This document shows positions 8,661 to 17,900 of a DNA stretch of 27,688 nt, piece after piece. Positions within the stretch are counted from its first letter, which is position 1. Each line of letters opens with the position of its first letter. The stretch is from NCBI GenBank assembly GCA_900772845.1, contig CAAGSD010000060.1, positions 1-27,688 of the forward strand. The letters are read 5' to 3'. The translations under genes were made by a program, and so were the position numbers. Source of the stretch: Lachnospiraceae bacterium (GTDB taxonomy: Bacteria > Bacillota > Clostridia > Lachnospirales > Lachnospiraceae). The notes beneath the pieces were generated by a model that worked only from the letters and a program-made list of their open reading frames with translations, made no database searches and was not told the DNA's origin.

Positions 8661-8753
8661 TCATCAGGAAAGTAGGTGGTCTGAAAAATGCGATTGCCTG
8701 CTTTTTGTGCATACTATGCATGGGATTATGGAGAGGAATGGGAGAAGAAAACT

Positions 8754-9968
8754 ATGAGGTTAGCACCGATTATCAACAGTTTATTGGAGAATGATATGTA
8801 CAAGTTCTCTATGGGACAATGTATTTATCATCAGTTCAGCGCCTACAAGACCACATGGACGTTTAAATGCAGGAACACGGATGTATTTTTCACATCGGAA
8901 ATGGTGGAGGAGATCAAAGCACAGATCAGAGCTTATTGTGAGTTACGGTTTACCGAGGAGGAACTGAATTATCTCGAAAATGTAAAATGGATCAAGGGTT
9001 CCTATGTGGATTTCCTGAGACTGTGGCAGCCGAGATATGAGGATTTTGAGATCGGCACCAATGCCGCCTGTGGACTCTCTATTGAGACGAAAGGCTCCTG
9101 GCTGAATACTTCCATGTACGAGATCCCCACGCTGGCGATTGTCAATGAAGTGTATTTCCGGATGAATTATGATTATGAAAAGTTGTATGCTTCATTTCGT
9201 GAGCGGCTGACGGACAAGGTGCAAAAGCTTGTCGATGGAACCTACTGTCTCGGCAATTTCAGTGAATTCGGGCTACGCAGACGTCTGTCTGCGGAAGCAC
9301 AGGAGCTGGCGATGAAAGAACTGGTTGCACACAACGGGGAATATCGGGATTCCCGTTGTATCGGTACTTCCAATGTATATCTTGCAAGAAAATGGAATGT
9401 GACACCGGTAGGCACCATGGCTCATGAATGGATCATGTGTACCGGACAGGGCAACCACAAACACAACCCGGCCTATTCCAACTGGTATGCGTTGGATGCC
9501 TGGGTGAAGGAGTACGGGATTTTAAACGGCATCGCCCTGACGGATACGATCACTACCGATTGTTTCCTGAAAGACTTCCAGCTGACCTATTCTACGCTGT
9601 TTTCCGGTGTGCGTCATGACAGCGGAGACCCCTTTGCCTGGGGAGAGAAGATGATCGCACATTATCAGTCCCTGGGAATTGACCCCAGGACAAAGACGCT
9701 GCTGTTCAGTGACGGACTGGACTTTGAAAGGGCTGACGGACTGCGGAAGGCATTTAAGGATCGTGTGACGGTGGCGTTCGGAATCGGCACTTATATTGCA
9801 AATGATACCTGTGAAGAAGCGTTGAATATCGTTATGAAGACCACCGCCTGCAATGGCATGGATGTGGCGAAGATCTCAGATACGCCCGGAAAGGAAATGT
9901 GCAAGAACGCAGATTATGTAGACTATCTTACCAGATGCATTAACTGGAGGCTGGAGCACGATAGATAG
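8754..9968 (+). CDS. pncB: Nicotinate phosphoribosyltransferase
   Basis: Makes nicotinate mononucleotide from nicotinate and PRPP with ATP, the entry step of the Preiss-Handler NAD salvage pathway; cytoplasmic. It is 404 residues from 8754. Signatures: the opening SLLENDMYKFSMGQ, SEFGLRRRLSAEAQ, GTSNVYLARKW, VGTMAHEWIM (His224 is the family's autophosphorylated His), VRHDSGDPFAWGEK and FSDGLDFERA. A longer reading from ATG 8688 adds 22 residues (starting MRLPAFCAYYAW) that families of this type lack. GGAGAAG (8741-8747) before ATG 8754 favours the shorter form, though AGGTGG before 8688 is also possible. It lies about 90 bases after the ATPase gene with no terminator seen. Confidence 0.93.
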   Translation: MRLAPIINSLLENDMYKFSMGQCIYHQFSAYKTTWTFKCRNTDVFFTSEMVEEIKAQIRAYCELRFTEEELNYLENVKWIKGSYVDFLRLWQPRYEDFEIGTNAACGLSIETKGSWLNTSMYEIPTLAIVNEVYFRMNYDYEKLYASFRERLTDKVQKLVDGTYCLGNFSEFGLRRRLSAEAQELAMKELVAHNGEYRDSRCIGTSNVYLARKWNVTPVGTMAHEWIMCTGQGNHKHNPAYSNWYALDAWVKEYGILNGIALTDTITTDCFLKDFQLTYSTLFSGVRHDSGDPFAWGEKMIAHYQSLGIDPRTKTLLFSDGLDFERADGLRKAFKDRVTVAFGIGTYIANDTCEEALNIVMKTTACNGMDVAKISDTPGKEMCKNADYVDYLTRCINWRLEHDR

Positions 9969-10004
9969 AACTACCACAGATAAATACGAACGGCGGAAGA
10001 TTGT

Positions 10005-11219
10005 ATGGAAGAAAACAGAATAGAAAACAGTGGAATGGAAAAAAGAATCGGTGTGTTGGATGGGATCCGGGCCATCGCCATCGGAATAGTCGTGTGGTTT
10101 CATTTCTGGCAGCAGACGTGGCTGACACCTTATATCCATATTCCCACAGAATATACAAAATTTATAGGCATTACAGAGATCAACCTTGCGGGATGGATCA
10201 GGTATGGATTTGTATTTGTGGATATGATGATCCTGCTCAGCGCATTCTGCAATTTTTATCCGTATGCCAGAGCTATTGTATTGGATGAAAACTGGCCGGA
10301 TACGAAGACGTTTTATGTGAAGAGGGCAGCAAGAATCCTGCCCTCCTATTATTTTATGCTTGCCATGAATCTCTTTTTCTATATTCTGCCGGAGCATAAA
10401 TACCAGGATGGCGGTTTTTTGTGTAAGGACATTGTGACACATCTTTTTTGCATTGCGCCCAACTGGTCGGACACTTATTTATCATCTTCTTTTAACGGAG
10501 TGGTGTGGACGGTGCAGATAGAAGTAATCTATTATATCCTGCTTCCGTGGATCGCAAGACTGTTTCGAAAATGGACGGCTGCCACGTATGGAGTCATGCT
10601 TATGATCTCTGTGACAGGTACTGCCGTGATCTTGAACTGCTTTGCGGGAAAAGAGAGAAATTATGCAAATAATATTCTGACATTTATGGGAGTCTACGCC
10701 AATGGCATGTTATGCTGTATCCTGTATGTCATGTGGAAAAAATATGTGACAGAAAATAAGTATTCCAGACTTGCCGGAACGATTGTATCTGTTCTATGTA
10801 TTTTCCTGATCAACGGAGTGATCCATCAATACGAAGGTGATGTGAATATCTATGCCGTGCAGCTGCAGACGAGACTGGTGCAATCTTTTTTGTTTGCACT
10901 ATTTATTTTCAGTACGGCCTGTGCAGGAGATTATTACCGAAAAATCTATGACAACCGGCTTGCATCACTCTTCTGCAAATTTTCCTATAACCTGTATCTG
11001 TGGCATCAATTACTTGCCATGTGGCTGAAAGAAAAACGAATTCCCTATTGGAGTGGGGAAAATCCGCCGAATATGACGGGAGACCGTGTATGGCAATGGA
11101 AATACCAGATCCTGATTGTCGTAGTGGCGGTTGTAGCAGCAGCAACGGTTACCTTTCTCGTGGAACTTCCGGCAAACAGGTATCTGATAAATCGCTGGAA
11201 TCGCAGGAAAGGGCATTAG
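10005..11219 (+). CDS. Acyltransferase 3 (OafA/YrhL-type) membrane protein
   Basis: 404-residue polytopic membrane O-acyltransferase of the acyltransferase-3 family, which typically acetylates or succinylates surface polysaccharides or other exported sugars. The N-terminus has the family pattern LDGIRAIAIGIVVWFHF, with the conserved Arg in the first helix and the His that closes it. About ten hydrophobic segments follow, and FSYNLYLWHQLLAMWL near residue 330 is the usual late conserved helix. The acceptor is unknown. No fused SGNH domain is present. Start 10005 is weakly supported by a GGCGGAAG match; ATG 10035 (MEKRIGVLDG) is an alternative. The stop is 4 bases from the next start, so the glycosylase gene is likely co-translated despite its unrelated role. 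Confidence 0.88.
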   Translation: MEENRIENSGMEKRIGVLDGIRAIAIGIVVWFHFWQQTWLTPYIHIPTEYTKFIGITEINLAGWIRYGFVFVDMMILLSAFCNFYPYARAIVLDENWPDTKTFYVKRAARILPSYYFMLAMNLFFYILPEHKYQDGGFLCKDIVTHLFCIAPNWSDTYLSSSFNGVVWTVQIEVIYYILLPWIARLFRKWTAATYGVMLMISVTGTAVILNCFAGKERNYANNILTFMGVYANGMLCCILYVMWKKYVTENKYSRLAGTIVSVLCIFLINGVIHQYEGDVNIYAVQLQTRLVQSFLFALFIFSTACAGDYYRKIYDNRLASLFCKFSYNLYLWHQLLAMWLKEKRIPYWSGENPPNMTGDRVWQWKYQILIVVVAVVAAATVTFLVELPANRYLINRWNRRKGH

Positions 11220-11223
11220 AAGC

Positions 11224-11739
11224 ATGACAGAGTATGAACATATAGAGCACACTTTTGCACCGGTCTACGATGCGTATTCGGAAGTATTGATCCTGGGGAC
11301 ACTGCCTTCGGTAAAATCCAGGGAAAACCATTTTTACTACGGACATAAGCAGAATCGCTTTTGGAAAGTCGTGGCGCATCTGTGTGGGGAACCGGTGCCG
11401 GAGACCATAGAGGAGAAAAAGAAAATGCTGCTGGCTCACCACATTGCGGTCTGGGATGTGATCCAGAGCTGTGATATCAAGGGATCCAGTGACAGCAGTA
11501 TCAAAAATGTAGAACCTACAGATATCCGAAAAATTCTGTCGGAATCGCAGATCACACGGATCTACGCAAACGGAAACAAGGCGGGAGAACTCTATCGGAA
11601 GTACCAGCTGCCGTTGACCGGCATCCGGGCAGTGGTGCTGCCCTCCACCAGCCCGGCCAATGCGGCATGGACTCTGGAAAAATTGTGTGAGGCATGGGAA
11701 AAGAGCATCCGGGGAGGAATATCCGGTGGTTCTTATTGA
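11224..11739 (+). CDS. DNA-deoxyinosine (hypoxanthine-DNA) glycosylase, UDG family 6 type
   Basis: 171-residue base-excision repair enzyme expected to remove hypoxanthine, formed by adenine deamination, from DNA. It belongs to the uracil-DNA glycosylase superfamily: motif A is LILGTLPSVKSRENHFYYGH, followed by KQNRFWK, whose Asn (about residue 44) is the position reported as catalytic in family 6 enzymes. The second active-site motif LPSTSPANAAW lies near residue 140. The start is set by the 4-base gap after the acyltransferase; the SD is weak. Its TGA stop lies inside the -35 hexamer of the next promoter (TTGACA, 11736-11741), so the two transcription units abut tightly. Substrate choice between hypoxanthine and uracil is from family knowledge only. 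Confidence 0.85.
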   Translation: MTEYEHIEHTFAPVYDAYSEVLILGTLPSVKSRENHFYYGHKQNRFWKVVAHLCGEPVPETIEEKKKMLLAHHIAVWDVIQSCDIKGSSDSSIKNVEPTDIRKILSESQITRIYANGNKAGELYRKYQLPLTGIRAVVLPSTSPANAAWTLEKLCEAWEKSIRGGISGGSY

Positions 11740-11764
11740 CAAATTGTACCGGATTTACTATACT
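11736..11764 (+). promoter_or_regulatory. Strong sigma-A promoter of the giant surface protein gene
   Basis: Consensus -35 TTGACA (11736-11741), exactly 17 bases, then -10 TATACT (11759-11764). The predicted start is near 11771, on the motif AAATGATACAGAAAGT that is shared with the promoter at 20219. The -35 overlaps the stop codon of the upstream glycosylase gene. Confidence 0.85.
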
Positions 11765-11770
11765 GTTTAT

Positions 11771-11955
11771 AAATGATACAGAAAGTCTCATAAATACCTT
11801 TCAGGAACAGCAGAGGGGGTATGAGATATTTTCTATGAGTTAGTGGGGAAAGCGGATCAGCTCAGGCGGATTGGCCTTGTCGGGGGCAACCTGCCTGAGC
11901 TGATCTACTTTCAGGCATATGTGGATTCACAGTCTTATATCGAAAAAGGAGAAGT
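11771..11955 (+). promoter_or_regulatory. Long structured 5' leader of the giant surface protein gene
   Basis: About 185 untranslated bases with two clear helices. TCTCATA (11786-11792) pairs with TATGAGA (11820-11826). The 13-bp perfect stem GATCAGCTCAGGC (11855-11867) pairs with GCCTGAGCTGATC (11893-11905) around a 25-base loop that can form TTG/CAA and CC/GG pairs. No U run follows, so it is not a simple terminator. I do not recognise a riboswitch consensus. The SD AGGAG at 11947-11951 is outside both helices. It may govern stability or translation of the long mRNA; that is inference. Confidence 0.6.
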
Positions 11956-14900
11956 ATGAAAAATCGAAGAATGAATGTAAAAAGAATGATGGCTATGGTA
12001 TTAGCGGTGTTAATGCTTGCCGACACTGTGGATATTCCGGCGCTGACTGTACAGGCGGCGGACTATAAAAGTGCGGAAACGGCTGTGACAGCAGAGCAGG
12101 AGGCCGTTAGTGAGGAAAATGCTGCGGCCATGGCAGCAATCTCCGCAAATGATGCGGCGGCGTACGGAATCGCAACGTTTTCGGACACGACGGAGACTCC
12201 GGTGCAGGTGAAAAAAAGCGATGGCACGGTGCAGGAATATGCGACGCTTTATGACTATACAGGGGGAAACTGCTGGGCAAATTGCGAGATTACTCTGAAT
12301 GGCAATGCTTCGTTGGGAGGGAACTGTTTTTTTCATAAAACCGTTACACTGGATCTGAACGGTTATACTCTGGAGACAGCGGAATATGCACTTTCATTTG
12401 AAGGGTCAAATTCTGTGGTTAAATCGTCAAAATCCGACGGAAAGATTACAGGTGCGGGATATGGCAGGTGGCAAGGTTATAATGATGTGCTGCATGTAGA
12501 GGGATCGGGTGCAAGCTGTACCATTGAAAGCGGCGTGACGATCGAGGCAACAGGAGACAGACCGGCCGTTTATGCATGCGCGAACCTTATCATTGAGGAG
12601 GGGGTTACCCTGACGCGCGCAAATGGCAAAGAGGTACTCCGTGTGCGTCCGGGTGGAAATGTAACCATAAAGGGCGGAAACTTTCAGGGCAAGGTATATC
12701 GGACATCAGGGGGTACTCTGCAGATCAGTGGCGGTACCTTTCAAAATGGAATAGAGGTGGAAGGCGGAACCCTTGCCGACTGCTTCAACGGCTACGGCTT
12801 AAAGAAGTCGAGTGGTGACAGCATTGTAGATCTGACGGCAGCCTCTGTTTCGGATTCTGTGTATGTTTACCAGATTCCTCTCCGGATTACAGAGCAGCCG
12901 ACTCTTGCAGTCGATCAGGCAAGCGTGGTGGAGGGTTATACCGCTGTACCGCCGCAGGTTTCCGTGGCAGCCGCGAAGAACGAAAGCGTGACCGGTGAAT
13001 TATCCTATCAGTGGCGGGTAAAGAAGCAGCTTGTGGGAGGAAATGAAGTGGACGAGGAGGTCGAGGGTGCGACAGGGACAACCTTCCAGATTCCCGCTAA
13101 TCTGGCGGTGGGAACCTACCGCTATTACTGCCGGGTCACCTGTGGCAGCGACAGTATTGATTCGGACGCAGTGCCCTTCACCGTGCAGGCAGGCTTGTAC
13201 AGGGTAACTGTCAACGGCATTGAGACCCTCTATGCCGACCTGGGTGCCGCACTGGATGCCATCGAGGCGGCAGTAGGGACGGCAACAGGCGCTACAGACA
13301 TTACGTTTACACTGCTTGAATCCGTAACGAACAGCGCAGCCATCCGGACATTCAGCGCTGGAAATTCTCAGTTTCATCTCACGGTGGATCTGAACGGGCA
13401 TGCGCTTGGAAAGTATGGTACTACTACATGGCTGAACACCAGAGACCAGTGCTGTATCGGTGTCTCGGGGGAGAACGCAAAGCTGACGGTTACAGATTCC
13501 TCAGAAAAAGGTAACGGGGAACTGCACGGTGGCTTTTCGGCTGCAACCGGTGCTGTACTGGAAATGACGGGCGGCAAGTGCGCCTATATCTATATCGAAT
13601 CCGGTGCAAAGGGTTTTGTAAAGGGTGGCACCTGCGGGATGAGAGCCTATATAGGAAACGCTGATGCTTCCGAGGGAAATGCCGGCACCTCCTGCGAAGT
13701 ACAGGGAGGACTCCTGTCATCGATAGCTGTATATGGAGGTGCAGCGCTTACCGTAACGAAGGACTACACAGGAAAAACAGATTCACTGGTAGTGAACCAT
13801 TGGGCGAGAACCAATGGTGCAACGGAAAAGCAGCGTGCGTTGGTTTCGCTTGCCGGAGGCAGCTATGGAAAGATCAAGACAGATCCCTACTGCACGCTGG
13901 AAGAAGATTTGGGGGCAATGTTGGCAGATCCAGCGAACGGCTACGCCATCGCCGATATGCTGGCGGAGGGCTATGCACTGTTTAACAACGGCTTCAAGCT
14001 GGATCTGGACAGAACCGCGCTGTTCTACAGCAATGTGGAGGTCAAGCCTGCCGACACACCGGACAATCAGGAGCTTGCTGTGGCAGAGATCGTGGAGGAC
14101 GGCACAAAGAAAACCTACTATACCTCGTGGGAAAGTGTGCTGGACTATCTGCCGAAGGCGGGGACTGTGGACAGCGCTTCGGTGGAGGTCATATTATTAA
14201 AGGATATTTCCGGTGCTTCTGCTACAGAGACATTGACTTTGAACAAGGCGGATGAGTATATTCTGCGGTCCCAGGAGGGCAGCAGCTTCAAAATAACCGG
14301 TGACGGCGGTGCCCTGTTGAAGCTGGATTGCAGAGAGATATTTATTCTTGACAATATTACCCTTGAGGAAGGCTTTATAGAGGTTTCCGGAGGAAACGTT
14401 ATTGTAAGGGATGCATTGCTGCAGAATAAGATTTGCAAGGTGCCGGTAATCAAGCGAAGCAATGGATTTCTGACATTGGAGCAGAATGCCCGTCTGGTTC
14501 TGGAGGGGGCAGATGATGCTACACGGACAGTGGAGCTGACAGGGGGTGTCGGAATCTTCATTGCAGAGGGCACAGGCATCAACGCTTCTGCTAATGGCAA
14601 ATATGGCATTCTGGTCTCCGGCACAGATAATTTTCTGGTTGTGCCGGAAGGGGCAACCGGTAAAAACATTGATGCAAAACTGGCAGACGGAGCCGGAATG
14701 GAAGTCTATTGGACACCGGATTATCTTACGGACTTTACCGAGGAACTTAAGGCGAAAAAGGCTGAGGGTAAGAACATTACCACCTACTATCAGATCCGGC
14801 TGCCGGAGGGCGTTTCCCTGCCGGACGGCGCCAACAGCAATATAAAGGTGCTGAATGACATGTTGTACGGTAAACAAGGAAGCGAAATTACCGTGAACAG

Positions 14901-17900
14901 CATCACCTGCGCTTATCAGTATGCCACTGACACTACGGGGCAGATCAGCGAAGCGGCGACGACAGAGAATAAATTTATCATGCCGGCAGCTACGGTCACG
15001 CTGATCACACACGGATCCGATGAATACGGCTATTGTGCGCACTGTGGAAAGACGGATCTTGCCGTTTCTTATCAAAACGGGCATCTGGAGATAGAAGGAC
15101 TTACGGGGCGTACCTACGATAGCTGGCCCCAGATGCTGACTGGCATAGCGCTGGTTCCCGGGGCAGGACAGACCGCGGTGACGCTTACCATGCCGGATTA
15201 TCGGTATCAAAATAACATCGGCAAGTGGATGATGTATGCATGCGGAACTCCGAAGAATGAAGAAGCGGACTTTGAGGTGCGCTATGCGAACAACACGGCG
15301 GCGTATCCGTACCGTGAGGGCGAAGCCGGTTTTGATGCGGACAAGGCGCCCAAGGTGACGATCACCGGACGCGGGAAGTACACCGGAGAGTTTACCGTAT
15401 ACTTTACCATCGGCAAGGGGACGATGCAGCCTCAGGTCAAGGATCTTGAGGCATGCGGTTCCAGGGCAGCTTGTTACTATGATGGAAGAACAGAAAAGGC
15501 ATGGAATAACAGTTTAGTAGAATTCTACGGGGACGCTTCCGATGCAAAGCAGTGGAGCCAGTGCGGCGGCGCGGCGCAGCAATATATCCAGCAGATCACT
15601 ACACCTGACGTTATGAATACTTATGCGCCGGGCAGCGTTGTCATATGCCCGACCACCGTGGAGTACAGTACGGATGAGAAGGCTACCTGGATCATGGAGA
15701 GACTCGAGGGCAGTAGTGCCGAGAATATGTACATGATCACCGATGCGGGAGAATATCCCTTCTGGGTCAGAATGACTAATGTAAACTGTGCTGATGCCTA
15801 TCTATCGGACAAGCTGGTCGCAAGGATCCTGCCGAAGACACTGACGGAAGGGATGGTGGATCCGGTTGCGGATGCTTTTGCATATTACACAGGAAGCGGG
15901 GCTGAGTGTACTGCCTATGATGCAGGTGTAATTTCGGACAGTGAGATTACGGTGGATGGCAGTTCCTATGCGTTGGTAAAGGATAAGGATTACACCGTAA
16001 CCTATGAAAACAATATTAACATCACCACAGGAGCGGACAAGGCGAAACTCACCATCACCGGTATCGGCAACTATGGCGGAGAGGCGACCCCCATTGAACG
16101 GGAATTTGGCATCCGGTATGCCTTTACCCCGGCGCAGACCACCGCTTCCAAAACAGGGTGGTATAACGGGGATGTAACCGCTTTATTTGGTACAGCGGAC
16201 AGTGACACAGATATTAGCCGGGTGGTGTACGCAGGTACTCTGGATGAGAAGCTGACCGGTGGACTGGGCAGTGATATCAGGGTATATGACACGCTTGCCG
16301 ATGCTGTGGACGGCACAGGTGTGGGCTATGTGTTCACCGGAGAAGGCAAGATCACTAAGACACTCTATGTAAGGGACGTTACCAACGGCTATGTCGGAAC
16401 ACCTGTGGAGGTGACGCTGCAGATCGACAGGTCTGCGCCCAGCTGGGAGGCAACTACAGGAAACAGCGGGGATTTCGGTATCTCCATCAAGGAGAACTGG
16501 TGGAAGAAGCTGCTGAATACCGTGTCCTTCGGAAGGTTCTATACTGATACGACGCTGGATCTGGTCCTCCGGGCCAATGATGCGAAGGACGGTGTAAATG
16601 AGACCAGTGGTGTCGCAGAGTATTACTATTATATTGATACGGTGGATGCGTCCGCCCTTTCGGCAGCAGCGTCCGGAAACGGTGAAAAGACGGCAGCGGC
16701 AAAGACAAAGGCTGAACTGGATGCCTTGAAAGCTGCCGGAAAATTTACGCAAGTGACGGCAGCAGGGGACGGACAGGTGACGATTCCCGGCGCGCTGAGC
16801 GCAGAAGAGCATTATATTGTCTATGCCTGTGTGAAGGATAAGGCCGGAAATATGAGTGACTATATCTGCAGCGAGGGCGTGGTGATAGACAGAACAGCAC
16901 CGGAGATCACGTCTGCAACAGTTCCCACCAAGGAAGCCGGAACACTGACGGATCATACAGCGACTGTTGCTTTTGAGGCGCAGGAAGCCGGGACCGTGGT
17001 GTACTTCTGTATCGGCGGCTATGATGATGACACGGAGTTTGAAAGTAATAAATCCGCTCTGCAAACGATTCTGGAACAGGAGAAGGTGGTCGTAAAGCAG
17101 GTGGGTGGCAGATGGCAGCCGGCGGTGGAAAACGGACAGACGGTGTCTGTAAGTGGTGTTACGCCGGATCCGGTCATCTACCATCAGAGCATGCAGGAGG
17201 GTGAGAATGCAGTCAGCCTCTCCGGGCTGGAGGCGAACAGAGGGTATCGGCTCTACCTGATGGCCATTGATGAAGCAGGCAATCTGCAGACAACGTATAC
17301 CACGGTGGATTTCACTACCCGGAAGGTAATGCCGGCAGTAAGTGTGGCTCCCACATTGAGCGGTATCTACGGTACACAGGCAAAGGATCTGACGATCAGG
17401 GCCGGTACTATGATAGATCCGGGTGCACCGGATACCGTGGTGGCCGGTAATTGGACATTTACGGATACGGCGGCCGGCGGAGAATATCCGGTACCGGGTA
17501 CAACCAACGAATATGAACTGACCTTTACACCGGAGAATGCCGGGTTTGACAGTGTGAGTGTGAAGGTGGTACCCACGGTGGCAAAGAAGGAGCTTACCGT
17601 GTATGTAACAGGAAGTCTGGAGAAGATTTATAACGAGGAGAATCCGGAGATCGGCTATGTGGACGTTACGGAGGAACCGGATTCCTTCACAGGACTTGTA
17701 AACGGTGATACGCAGGATTCTGTCAAGGTAGATATGAGTCTGACCACGGCGGCAACAAAGACTTCGGCGGTCGGAACCTATGATTTTACGGTAACTTCCG
17801 TGAATGCGAAATATGATGTGAAAGTGAAGTACAGAGTGTCCGGTGCGGAGGGCGTAAGCTATCCAAACCACGGTACACTGACCGTGAAGAAGGCGGATGC

